Program-made: the position numbers and the translations under genes
Notes under the pieces: generated by a model
What the model was told of the DNA's origin: nothing
The model's database searches: none
Seen by the model: only the letters and a program-made list of their open reading frames with translations
Assembly (NCBI RefSeq): GCF_014695385.1
Contig: NZ_JACJOD010000028.1
Coordinates: 62,001 to 126,000, forward strand
Length of the DNA: 64,000 nt
Reading direction: 5' to 3'
Source of the DNA: Trichocoleus sp. FACHB-46
Lineage (GTDB): Bacteria > Cyanobacteriota > Cyanobacteriia > FACHB-46
In this document: positions 26,910 to 35,475 of the stretch, piece after piece
How positions within the stretch are numbered: position 1 is the first letter of the stretch
Layout: each line of letters begins with the position of its first letter

Positions 26910-28904
26910 TTACTTCACTGTAATTAACACTCCAGCGCTTTCGTTGGCTAATCTATCAACAGTGCAGAGAGCGTAGGTGCCAGGTATGAGGGTGACAGTT
27001 CTGGTGTCAGCCGGTAGGATTCGCTGCAATGTCCAAGTTTCTCCTGACTGTTGATAGAGGGTCCAAGATCGCACTGTACTATTAGCTGTGGTGCTCCAAG
27101 TGAGGGTACCATTTTGCAATTTCAGGTTAATCGGGAGAGAGGGGCGATCGCTACTCAACCAAGTCATTGCAGGTGCTAAAGCAAGCTTGGTATAGAGGGC
27201 ATTTTTGAAAGTGTCTGTAATGCCTAAACGATTGTCAAGCAAGGGTTTGGCGCTGAAAAAGATATTGCCCAAGGCTAATTGAGCTGCCATGCTACGAGTG
27301 ATGGCGATTTGCTGCTCGACCTCTGCAACAGGCCACTTGATGCTATCTAACTTACTTAAGTGGTTGCCGACATAAATGTGCCGACGCTGGGAGTTTTGCT
27401 CGGTCCACCACTGCAACAACATCGGGTAACTTTGGGCGGGAGCATCAATGCGCCAATACAGTTGTGGGGCGAGATAGTCGGCCCAACCTTGTTGCATCCA
27501 CTTTAGGGCATCGGCGTACAGGCGATCGTAAGCATCTAATCCTTGAGCCTTGGGAGGCTGTCCAGGGCGATAAATCCCAAAAGGGCTGATGCCAAATTTG
27601 ACATGACGTTTCGTGGCTCGAATCCCGGTGGCAAGGCGCTGAATCAGTTGATTGACATTCTCCCGTCGCCAATCTCCCAAGGAGAGTGTACCGCCTTTTG
27701 CTTGGTACGCCTGATAGGTTTTCTCGTCTGGAAATGGCTGATTTGCGAGCGGATAAGGATAAAAATAATCATCCAAATGTATCCCATCTACGTCATAGCG
27801 GCGAACTACGTCCAAAATCACGTTGTAAGACAAATCTTGGACTACTTTTGCTCCTGGGTCCATCCACAGCTCATCTCCATACGGTAGAACGGCTTCTGGA
27901 TGCGTTACCGCAATATGGGGAGCAGCTAAAGATTTGTCTTGTCTATCGGTTCTAGCGCGGTAGGGATTGAACCAAGCATGAAACTCCATATTGCGCTGAT
28001 GGCATTGCGCGATCGCAAACTCCAAAGGATCGTAGAACGGCTCTGGGGCTTTTCCTTGCGTCCCGGTTAACCAGCTACTCCAAGGCTCTAGCTGTGAAGC
28101 ATACAGGGCATCTCCTTCTGGTCGCACTTGCAGAATCACCGCATTGATGTTCAACGCTTGGAACTGATCTAATAATCTGACAAACTCTGCCTTTTGTTGC
28201 TCTACAGATAGCTTTGAAGAAGAGGGCCAATCGCGGTTCCAGACCGATGTTACCCACACGCCGCGGAATTCCCTGGTATGAGATACGGCGGCAGTGCGCT
28301 GATAATTCACAATGTAGTTGGATGAAATGACAGGTGCTTGTCCCAAATACACCAGGGTCTGATAGAGCAGGGCGGCAACTTCCGCTCTGGTGGCAGCTTG
28401 GGCAGGATTCAACCGCTTCAGGTCTGGGTAGTTGACGATCATCCCTGCACTGGTAGCCGCTGCGATCGCCTCAGTCGCATAGCCGGGAATTTGAGCTGCA
28501 TCTTGATACACCGTTGGTAGAGCCGCTTTGAGATCGGCCGCAACCATTTTGTTGATGCCCAAGCCATTCACCAGGGAAACCAAAACCTGAGCCCGAATAA
28601 TCTTTTCGTTCGGTTGAAACTGATTATTGGGATAGCCAGACAGAAACCCCGTTTCGTAAGTTTTCTGGATGGCTGTTCGCGCCCAGTGGGTAGTAGGCAC
28701 ATCAACAAACGGCACATAGGGACGAATGGCGGGCTTGGGAAAGGTCGCTTGCATCAAAGCCGCAAACTCGGCCCGCGTGATGGATTGGTTGGGCCGAAAG
28801 GTACCATCCTCAAACCCTTTAATGATGTTACGGTGCGCCAAATTCTCAATAAAAGCACGAGCCCAATGAGTTTGAATATCCGGGAAGCGAGCAGTCGTGT
28901 AAAC
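26910..28904 (-). CDS. Three-SLH-domain protein with glycosidase-like (GHL10/DUF187) domain
   Basis: A 664-residue protein. Three surface-layer homology domains fill residues 1-190 (PDIQTHWARAFIENLAHRNI, PTTHWARTAIQKTYETGFL, GYATEAIAAATSAGMIV). Then comes a glycosyl-hydrolase-like TIM barrel (about 210-570) with REFRGVWVTSVWNRDW, LQVRPEGDALYAS, MEFHAWFNPYRAR and DVDGIHLDDYFYPYP. An Ig-like C-terminal tail follows. SLH domains bind cell-wall glycan, so it should be outside the cytoplasm. From the ATG at 28904 (GAGG upstream) no standard signal peptide is seen; a longer TTG start at 28958 adds a weakly hydrophobic stretch that might serve. A paralogous barrel is encoded at 40915-42183. Confidence 0.87.
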   Translation of the reverse strand, partial: VYTTARFPDIQTHWARAFIENLAHRNIIKGFEDGTFRPNQSITRAEFAALMQATFPKPAIRPYVPFVDVPTTHWARTAIQKTYETGFLSGYPNNQFQPNEKIIRAQVLVSLVNGLGINKMVAADLKAALPTVYQDAAQIPGYATEAIAAATSAGMIVNYPDLKRLNPAQAATRAEVAALLYQTLVYLGQAPVISSNYIVNYQRTAAVSHTREFRGVWVTSVWNRDWPSSSKLSVEQQKAEFVRLLDQFQALNINAVILQVRPEGDALYASQLEPWSSWLTGTQGKAPEPFYDPLEFAIAQCHQRNMEFHAWFNPYRARTDRQDKSLAAPHIAVTHPEAVLPYGDELWMDPGAKVVQDLSYNVILDVVRRYDVDGIHLDDYFYPYPLANQPFPDEKTYQAYQAKGGTLSLGDWRRENVNQLIQRLATGIRATKRHVKFGISPFGIYRPGQPPKAQGLDAYDRLYADALKWMQQGWADYLAPQLYWRIDAPAQSYPMLLQWWTEQNSQRRHIYVGNHLSKLDSIKWPVAEVEQQIAITRSMAAQLALGNIFFSAKPLLDNRLGITDTFKNALYTKLALAPAMTWLSSDRPSLPINLKLQNGTLTWSTTANSTVRSWTLYQQSGETWTLQRILPADTRTVTLIPGTYALCTVDRLANESAGVLITVK

Positions 28905-28958
28905 CATCAGTAACCTCAATGTAAATGCAGCGACTGGTTTATATTTTTCCCAGGCCAA

Positions 28959-29683
28959 GCACGCTCATTTGCACTCGGCCTAGAGCCAAATTAGTACTTC
29001 CCCCAAGCTGCCTGGTTGGTAGCGATTGCTAGCTCATCTATGAGCCGTAGATTGGTACGAGTTTAGCGCCAGAATATACATCTTCTGCACTGCATCTAGA
29101 ATCCCTTAAACTTGCTCCTGTTCCTGACAGTACCAAACCCTATCTCTTTGGCAGCAAAGCTTGATGAAATTCGAGATAGGTGATTTTCCTCTAGCTATTC
29201 AGTGATATCAACTAGTTTGGTAAGCGCGATCGCACCAGAACGAGTTAGTACGCATAACAATAGTTACACCAAATTTACTTAACCTTGGCCTAAATAATTA
29301 ATAACACTGTCGTACCACTTCCAGAGTAGCAGCTCTAGATTACAGAACATTGTCGTATAAAAAATAGCTTTGGGCTCATTAAAACTTCAAAGTAGCTCAT
29401 ACAAGCTTTTTGGAATCAGCTCCACAAGCATTAGACAATGATGGATTTAGGCTAAGCCTAGGTATTTATAAGTACTTTAAAATTAATTTCCTAGTATATT
29501 TTTTTGATAAATCATACTTAGATGCTTCGCTGTCTCCGTACAAATCATGTCAACTTATATACAGAGACCTCTTTAATAGTGCTCAGAGTAAAAAAATGAG
29601 CCGAGAAATACGTAGATAAAAGGTACTTTTGATACCTAAATTGATCTGTCTCTCAAGGGGTCTCAATCATCAACATTCACCCA
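28959..29683. other. Long AT-rich intergenic region
   Basis: About 700 bp without a supported gene, between divergent genes. A 69-codon rightward frame at 29410-29619 is AT-driven and lacks a ribosome site. Upstream control elements for the SLH gene and the PEP-CTERM gene are expected here, but none could be picked out. Confidence 0.45.
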
Positions 29684-30427
29684 ATGAGAGCAATGAACTT
29701 CGTATCTAACCTTTGGAAAACCGGAACGGTTGCAGCGCTTGGTGCTCTTTTTTCGGTTGGCTTACCACTAGTAGTACGACCTGCGATCGCGAGCTATGCT
29801 CCGGAACAAGAACCCAACAATGATTTGTTTACAGAAGCCCAGAGCCTGGATTCCTTGTTTTCGCTCGATTGGGATGAAGACATTTTGAATTCTTTGGAAA
29901 TCCCCCATGCCTCTATTTGGGGTAGTGGTTTTTCAGAGTGCATCACGCAAGATGAGTGCCTAGATGAATTCGACTTTTACTCATTCACAGTTCCTACAGG
30001 CAAGCGGACTTTTAGTTTCTTTGACATCGATCGCACAACTGGAGATCTAGACACTCAACTCTTTTTGTTCGATCGCATACCAGATTTGACTTTACTCGCT
30101 TTCAACGACGATGCTTTAGCCAGTTTAGGAGCTAAGGGTAGTCAGGCAAGTTGCTCAATTTTTGATCCCAACTTCTCTTGTGATTCTTTTTTGGGATTCA
30201 ACCTGAGTAACCCAGGCACTTACTACTTAGGTGTCAACTTTATTCCTCCCGCTACAGCAGGCCGAATAGAAGGTAACTACACATTGCATGTTTCCTTACG
30301 GACTGAAGACGTGCCTGCAAGTGTTCCTGAGCCTGCTTCTGGATTGGGGCTTCTCAGTGTAGGTGCTCTAGGTGCAAGAGCGATCCACAAGCGAAAGAAA
30401 GCTACTGGTCTAGACCAAGCTGCTTAA
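29684..30427 (+). CDS. PEP-CTERM secreted protein
   Basis: A 247-residue protein with a signal peptide (TGTVAALGALFSVGLPLVVR, cleavage near PAIASYAPE). A PPC-like beta domain follows (EQEPNNDLFTEAQSLD, FYSFTVPTGKRTFSFFDIDR, LDTQLFLFD, NPGTYYLGVNF). It ends in the sorting signal SVPEPASGLGLLSVGALGA, a short hydrophobic helix and a basic tail (RAIHKRKK). PEP-CTERM proteins are processed by exosortase and sent to the surface or matrix. No exosortase lies in the window. Four cysteines in the middle may form disulphides. Confidence 0.88.
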   Translation: MRAMNFVSNLWKTGTVAALGALFSVGLPLVVRPAIASYAPEQEPNNDLFTEAQSLDSLFSLDWDEDILNSLEIPHASIWGSGFSECITQDECLDEFDFYSFTVPTGKRTFSFFDIDRTTGDLDTQLFLFDRIPDLTLLAFNDDALASLGAKGSQASCSIFDPNFSCDSFLGFNLSNPGTYYLGVNFIPPATAGRIEGNYTLHVSLRTEDVPASVPEPASGLGLLSVGALGARAIHKRKKATGLDQAA

Positions 30428-30433
30428 ACTTCA

Positions 30434-30451
30434 CCTAATACTGTGATTAGG
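30434..30451 (+). terminator. Weak hairpin after the PEP-CTERM gene
   Basis: CCTAAT and ATTAGG flank a six-base loop a few bases after the stop codon. There is no T-run, so termination function is uncertain. Confidence 0.3.
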
Positions 30452-30618
30452 TCAAAGGAGCGATCGCCTGTAGAAGCAATATCAGTAAGCGTTGAAGATA
30501 CAGGTATTAATAGTAACTTCACAAAGCTGCCGGGCTTCTAAGGTCTAGTAATACCAAGAGGAACAGGCGATCGCCTAAGCAATTCAGTAACAACTAGCAC
30601 AAAGTTTTAGTGAAAGTT

Positions 30619-30697
30619 ACGTAGGTACTTGCATTATTACCTCTACGTAGTGCTTCAATCAGAAGTGATCGACATCTACCTAAAGACGTAGGTATTT
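30619..30697. promoter_or_regulatory. ACGTAGGTA direct repeats upstream of the peroxidase
   Basis: ACGTAGGTACTT at 30619-30630 and ACGTAGGTATTT at 30686-30697, with related inverted ACCT...TACGTA words between, lie in the 100 bp before the di-haem peroxidase start. The spacing of about 67 bp and the repeated core suggest a binding site for a regulator. The regulator is unknown. Confidence 0.4.
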
Positions 30698-30718
30698 ACC
30701 TCATCCATTCAGAGCTAT

Positions 30719-32899
30719 ATGACTAGAGAAAGGAATATGTTTAACTTCCCTCTAGCCATCTGGCGAAGTTGCCTTCGGCTAACTTCCAAGATGCCTAGAT
30801 TTAAAGGGAAACCGTTTAAGCACTTGCGGATTGCCATTCTATTTGCTCTGGCAATTTTTGCAGGTCAGGCGGTTTCATCTACTTTATCGGCTCAAACAGT
30901 TTCTGACTCGCTGCCACCACTAGTTTCGCTGAGTACGGTTCCAGTCCCCAAACCACCTAACATCAGTGAATACATCAAGAACGAAAAAGCAGCGATCGCT
31001 TTAGGAAAATCTCTGTTTTGGGATATGCAGGTAGGAAGCGATGGCGTGTTAGCTTGTGCCTCTTGTCACTTTAGCGCTGGCGCAGACAACCGCTCCAAAA
31101 ACCAAATCAACCCTGCTTTAATTGCTGGGGACAAAACCTATCAAATTGGTGGCGCACCTAACTACCAATTGCAGGTCAGTGACTTTCCCTTTCACAAACT
31201 GGTAAACCCCGATGACCGCAACTCAACGGTGCTAGCGGATGCCAACGATGTTTCCTCTTCTCAGGGAGCATTCAATGGGTTCCTAACCGAGGTGGTGCCC
31301 CGTAAATCAGCCGATGCAGGGACCGTTGAGACAGACAACGACTCCTTCGAAATACAGGGCATTAATGTACGTCGGGTAGAGCCTCGCAACAGCCCCACCG
31401 TCATCAATGCTGTTTTTAACTTCCGTAACTTCTGGGATGGTCGAGCGCAGCATGAATTCAACGGACAAAATCCATTTGGCGATCGCGATCCCAATGCGCG
31501 AGTTCTAAAAACATCAGGATCAAGTGCCGATTGGGTAAGAATCAGCATTAAGAATTCCAGCTTGGCTTCTCAGGCAGTTGGCCCACCGCTGAGCGGATTT
31601 GAGATGTCCTTCCAAAAGCGCGGATTCGCTCAATTGGCACGAAAAATGCTCTCCCTGCGTCCGCTCTCTAAGCAGCAAGTCAGTTCTACAGATAGTGCTC
31701 TAGGGTCTTCTAGCCGCTATCCTTTACCTGGCCTCAAGACCTCTACCTACGCCACCTTGATTCGCAATGTCTTTCAAGATGTGTGGTGGAACAACACCAA
31801 TACGATCGTAGAGTTTGATGCCAACAATAATCCAGTCTTAAAACCTCATCCTGGAACTCCTTTGGCAAGTAATCAATTTACCCAAATGGAGTACAACTTC
31901 CCCCTCTTCTTTGGTTTGGCAGTCCAAGCTTATGAAGCGACTTTGGTCTCTGACCAAACTCCTTTTGACAAATATGCTGTCGGAACCACTAGCGCTCTGA
32001 CTGCCCAACAGAAGCACGGCTTAGAACTCTTCGAGGGTAAGGCAAAGTGTATTAACTGTCATAGTGGTCCAGAGTTTACCAACGCTTCTGTAGCGAACGT
32101 CAAAAACCAGAAAATCGAACGGATGCGGATGGGCGACAACAACGTTGCTGTCTATGACAATGGCTTCTACAATATTGCTGTGCGACCCACTGGGGAAGAC
32201 TTGGGTGTAGGTGGTACCGATCCATTTGGTAAGCCGCTATCGTTTAGCAAGCTGACTCAGCAAGAAGTGGCTGCGGGTGCGCCTGCTCCTGTCTTGGAGG
32301 GTGTTCCTGAAGAAAACATTGAGGCAGCACCGCTAGACCCGAATGAGCGAGTTGCCGTGAATGGAGCCTTCAAAACTCCAACGCTGCGTAACGTGGAACT
32401 CACTGGGCCTTACTTCCACAACGGCGGTCAGCTCACTCTACGTCAAGTGGTGGAATTCTATAACCGAGGCGGAGACTTCCACGAAGCCAATATCAATGAC
32501 TTGGATCCCGATATCGTGAATCTGGGTCTAACTGAAACAGAAAAGGATGATTTGGTCGCTTTCATGAAAGCGCTGACAGATGAGCGAGTTCGCAACCGCA
32601 AGGCACCTTTTGATCATCCTCAACTGTTCATTCCCAATGGTCATCCCGGTGATACTCAGTCTGTTACTAATGATGGCACTGGCAATGCAACGGATAGCTT
32701 GCTCAATATCCCTGCGGTGGGAGCTAGCGGTGGTAAGCCATTACCCTACTTCTTGAATGTTTCACCAATGGCTAATTTGACCCCTACAACAACCACATCA
32801 ACTACCAGTACTAATTCACTGGAGGGCAGCATCACTCAACAAGATTGCCCAGCAGGCACCACGTTAAAGTTCATCTCTGGTGGCTATGCCTGTATGTAA
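30719..32899 (+). CDS. Di-haem cytochrome c peroxidase / MauG-family protein
   Basis: A 726-residue secreted c-type cytochrome. A hydrophobic segment at about residues 36-58 (LRIAILFALAIFAGQAVSST) acts as signal. The two haem sites are CASCH (residues 113-117) and CINCH (444-448), and the family segments FWDGRAQ, FKTPTLRNVELTGPYFHNGG and LVAFMKALTD are present. CcpA/MauG enzymes reduce peroxide or oxidise proteins in the periplasm. The protein is about twice the length of classical CcpA, with a large insert between the haem sites and a Thr/Ser-rich tail ending in a Cys pair. The start is ATG 30719 or 30737. Confidence 0.87.
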   Translation: MTRERNMFNFPLAIWRSCLRLTSKMPRFKGKPFKHLRIAILFALAIFAGQAVSSTLSAQTVSDSLPPLVSLSTVPVPKPPNISEYIKNEKAAIALGKSLFWDMQVGSDGVLACASCHFSAGADNRSKNQINPALIAGDKTYQIGGAPNYQLQVSDFPFHKLVNPDDRNSTVLADANDVSSSQGAFNGFLTEVVPRKSADAGTVETDNDSFEIQGINVRRVEPRNSPTVINAVFNFRNFWDGRAQHEFNGQNPFGDRDPNARVLKTSGSSADWVRISIKNSSLASQAVGPPLSGFEMSFQKRGFAQLARKMLSLRPLSKQQVSSTDSALGSSSRYPLPGLKTSTYATLIRNVFQDVWWNNTNTIVEFDANNNPVLKPHPGTPLASNQFTQMEYNFPLFFGLAVQAYEATLVSDQTPFDKYAVGTTSALTAQQKHGLELFEGKAKCINCHSGPEFTNASVANVKNQKIERMRMGDNNVAVYDNGFYNIAVRPTGEDLGVGGTDPFGKPLSFSKLTQQEVAAGAPAPVLEGVPEENIEAAPLDPNERVAVNGAFKTPTLRNVELTGPYFHNGGQLTLRQVVEFYNRGGDFHEANINDLDPDIVNLGLTETEKDDLVAFMKALTDERVRNRKAPFDHPQLFIPNGHPGDTQSVTNDGTGNATDSLLNIPAVGASGGKPLPYFLNVSPMANLTPTTTTSTTSTNSLEGSITQQDCPAGTTLKFISGGYACM

Positions 32900-32940
32900 G
32901 CGATCGCTGTAATCCAGATCAAGCAGTTCTCCTAGCTTTG

Positions 32941-32970
32941 CCTAGCTTCTCACAGGAAGCTAGGTTTTTT
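32941..32970 (+). terminator. Intrinsic terminator of the peroxidase gene
   Basis: A nine-base perfect stem, CCTAGCTTC and GAAGCTAGG, with a six-base loop, followed by six T. It overlaps the stop end of the convergent TMEM14-like gene. Confidence 0.8.
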
Positions 32971-33301
32971 ATTGGCCCCGGAGGGTGTACAGCATCACCG
33001 CCAAAGCTCCTACCCCTAAAATAATCATTAGACCCGCAGGCATAAATTTGCGAGTTTTGGTCCAGCGTCCCACAAACACAATGATGAGTAGAGCAGTAAT
33101 CGCAGCGGCTAAAGGCAAGCCCCAAGCGTATCCTTGCAGTTGTAGCACTGCCGCACCGATTAGCAGCAGGCCACTGATGCTACCAGAAATGAGGGATGCT
33201 TTACTTTGAACTTGGAGGAAGCCCACGATTCCCCCGATAATAGCTAAAGTTCCGTAGGCGATCGCGGCCAAAATACCTGGGTTAATCACAGCTGATTCCA
33301 T
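32969..33301 (-). CDS. TMEM14-family small membrane protein
   Basis: A 110-residue protein with four hydrophobic helices (ILAAIAYGTLAIIGGIVGFL, SISGLLLIGAAVLQL, LPLAAAITALLIIVFVGRW, PAGLMIILGVGALAVMLYTL). The Gly-rich pattern GxLAIIGGIVGF...G..SLISGSISG is that of the TMEM14/UPF0136 family, whose plant members are linked to fatty-acid export (FAX). Transport of fatty acids is an inference from that family. The frame extends to 33397, but the ATG at 33301 gives the family N-terminus and avoids the divergent promoter region. Confidence 0.8.
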   Translation of the reverse strand: MESAVINPGILAAIAYGTLAIIGGIVGFLQVQSKASLISGSISGLLLIGAAVLQLQGYAWGLPLAAAITALLIIVFVGRWTKTRKFMPAGLMIILGVGALAVMLYTLRGQ

Positions 33302-33399
33302 AAGGTCAATTCCCTGGCTATCAGGGCTGAAGTTTGTACACTTAGTCCAGAGATTAACGGACGATCGCGCATTCCTCAAGTAAACTACCTGATTCATTC

Positions 33400-34734
33400 A
33401 TGGATGCCCAAACTGTTGCTTCAGTTCAATTTATCCAACGTCAAGCCGCGTCCCTCCTGCTATACCAATTTTTATTTGAGGAGGAAGTCGGTCGGCGGTT
33501 TGTAGAACTGTTGCAAGCCCTACGCCACACGGATGTAGACGGGTTGGCTTGCGTGCAAGCCTATGGGCGCTGGTTTCAATCTTTGGCCGCGAGCAATCAA
33601 GGCTGGCAAGAATACCTGCTGATGCAACTCCTCAAGGCTGATAATCCCTTCTCGCGGCGCGTGCAGCAAACGGAATTAACCGAACTACCTCCGGCTTTAG
33701 TCACAGCCGCTCGGCATGACTTGCGGGTGCTGCAAACGCTGTATGGCTGCACGAGCTATCGCTTGAGCCAATGGGTGCAAGTAATAGCCCAGTTGCCTGC
33801 GGCTCCAGTTTCCTGGGTGGATGACTTGACCTGCTTTAGCCCTGCGATCGCCTTGCATACGGATGAAACTATGCAGGAGCAACTGCTAATCACTAAGCTG
33901 CAAACGATGGATGATTGGTCGGATGCCTTGGAAGATTTGGCGGCCTATTATCAACGGTTTGGTACTGGCTTCTTTGCGGAATATTGCGCCTGTCGCTGGC
34001 AATCTGGAAAGTTAGTGGGAATTGCTCACCCTGACCCAATTCGGCTCACTGATCTAGTGGGTTATGAGGCAGCACGGGAAGCTTTAATGAAAAACACAGC
34101 CTTTTTGCTGTCTGGTTACCCAGCGTTGCATGTGTTGCTCTACGGTAGCCGTGGTTCTGGCAAGTCGTCCCTAGTAAAGGCGTTGTTGAATGAGTACAGT
34201 GACTTGGGGTTGCGCTTGATTGAAGTCGCCAAGTCTGACCTGAAAGATTTACCTGTGATCGTGGAGCAACTGCGGAATTTGCCTCAGAAGTTCATTGTTT
34301 TTGTTGATGATCTGTCGTTTGAAGAAGATGATGATGCTTTCAAATCCTTAAAGGTGGTACTGGAAGGCAACTTGACGGCTCGAGCGCAAAATGTTGTCGT
34401 TTATGCCACATCCAACCGACGGCATTTGGTACGCGAGTTCTTTGGCGATCGCCCCCGACCGAAGGATAGTGACGAAATCCACAATTGGGATACGGTGCAG
34501 GAGAAGCTATCTTTTAGCGATCGCTTTGGCCTAACTCTAACCTTTGAGCCTGCTAACCAGGATGTGTATTTGCAGATGGTGCGACACCTCGCGGTTCAGG
34601 CAGGAATTGCCATCAGTCGCGAAGAGTTGGAGTTCCAAGCCTTGCAATGGGCAACGCGCCACAATGGTCGCTCTGGCCGTACCGCTCGGCAATTTATCGA
34701 CTTCTTGCAAGCAGATTTAGCGCTTTCTAGCTGA
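33400..34734 (+). CDS. DUF815 family AAA-type ATPase
   Basis: A 444-residue soluble protein. The first 220 residues are a helical domain specific to this family. The ATPase has Walker A YGSRGSGKSSLVKALLNEY (about 248-266), Walker B KFIVFVDDLSFEEDDDAFKS, the sensor region VVVYATSNRRHLVREFFGDR and the EIHNWDTVQEKLSFSDRFGL segment that marks DUF815. Function is not established; members resemble AAA proteins that remodel partners. It is divergent from the TMEM14 gene with about 100 bp between the two starts. Confidence 0.88.
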   Translation: MDAQTVASVQFIQRQAASLLLYQFLFEEEVGRRFVELLQALRHTDVDGLACVQAYGRWFQSLAASNQGWQEYLLMQLLKADNPFSRRVQQTELTELPPALVTAARHDLRVLQTLYGCTSYRLSQWVQVIAQLPAAPVSWVDDLTCFSPAIALHTDETMQEQLLITKLQTMDDWSDALEDLAAYYQRFGTGFFAEYCACRWQSGKLVGIAHPDPIRLTDLVGYEAAREALMKNTAFLLSGYPALHVLLYGSRGSGKSSLVKALLNEYSDLGLRLIEVAKSDLKDLPVIVEQLRNLPQKFIVFVDDLSFEEDDDAFKSLKVVLEGNLTARAQNVVVYATSNRRHLVREFFGDRPRPKDSDEIHNWDTVQEKLSFSDRFGLTLTFEPANQDVYLQMVRHLAVQAGIAISREELEFQALQWATRHNGRSGRTARQFIDFLQADLALSS

Positions 34735-34742
34735 CTTGAGAG

Positions 34743-34767
34743 ACCCCTCCCCGACGCGGAGAGGGAT
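34743..34767. repeat. C-rich/G-rich imperfect palindrome
   Basis: A short inverted repeat (CCCCTCCCCG...CGGAGAGGGA) between the convergent DUF815 and beta-barrel genes, of the same kind as 16539-16563. It may serve as a transcription stop. Confidence 0.4.
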
Positions 34768-34775
34768 TTCATGCT

Positions 34776-35384
34776 CTAAAAACGATAACCCGCTCCTACC
34801 TGAACTCTCACGGGAGGATTGGTGTCAGCGCGATCGCGGTTGAGCCTCAATTTGGCATCTCCGTAAATCACAATGCCATCACTCACGGCTGCTTCTACGC
34901 CTGTAGTCAGGACGACGCCATTGCGATCGCCTAGCGGTGTGGCTTGTTCTGGCGTTTTGACGAAGGTATATCCTGCTCCTGCATAAATGTTGGTGTTGTC
35001 AGTCACAGCGAGGTCGTAGGAGAGCATTGGCATCACGGCCTTGACTTCTTTATCCACCAAGAAGACAGATCCTCGCGCTGAGATTTTGCTATTGGGCAAA
35101 TCCAAGCGGCCTTGAAACTGATTTTCGATCCCGACGCTGGAATTGTCAGTAGGCTCTTGCCAAAGCTCTGATGGAGACCAAGTAGGGCTACCATCCCAGG
35201 TTCCTGGCTCTATGAAGGATTGCAGCATTTCGTTGGTTTTGCTGCTATCAACGGTCACACCAACGTAGCTACCCTGCATCCCTTGAGGCTGAGCGGTAGA
35301 GGGCTGGGCCAGCAAAATTGTGGGGGCGATCGCTAAACCAAAGCCAATCAGGGAAGGGAGGGGCAAACCTAAAACTGATTTCAT
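34776..35384 (-). CDS. Outer-membrane beta-barrel-like protein
   Basis: A 202-residue protein with a signal peptide (LPLPSLIGFGLAIAPTILLA, cleavage after AQPSTAQ). Alternating beta strands follow (GSYVGVTVDSSK, MLSYDLAVTDNTNIYAGAGY, GVVLTTGVEAAVSDGIVIYG), and the chain ends in VRVQVGAGYRF; a C-terminal Phe is a typical barrel-assembly signal. It is probably a small outer-membrane porin-like barrel; ligand unknown. It is leftward and monocistronic. Confidence 0.75.
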   Translation of the reverse strand: MKSVLGLPLPSLIGFGLAIAPTILLAQPSTAQPQGMQGSYVGVTVDSSKTNEMLQSFIEPGTWDGSPTWSPSELWQEPTDNSSVGIENQFQGRLDLPNSKISARGSVFLVDKEVKAVMPMLSYDLAVTDNTNIYAGAGYTFVKTPEQATPLGDRNGVVLTTGVEAAVSDGIVIYGDAKLRLNRDRADTNPPVRVQVGAGYRF

Positions 35385-35475
35385 AAGGTTTCGACTAAAA
35401 GCTACGTCATGTTATGTCATCCCTTACAGGGTAGCGCTGATTTCTTCAGGAAAGTTATTGAGGGGGCGATCGGAG

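Noticed and set aside
29410-29619. Frame of 69 codons in AT-rich DNA
   Set aside because: Composition is that of translated AT-rich non-coding DNA (Tyr, Lys, Phe, Leu runs) and no Shine-Dalgarno is seen.
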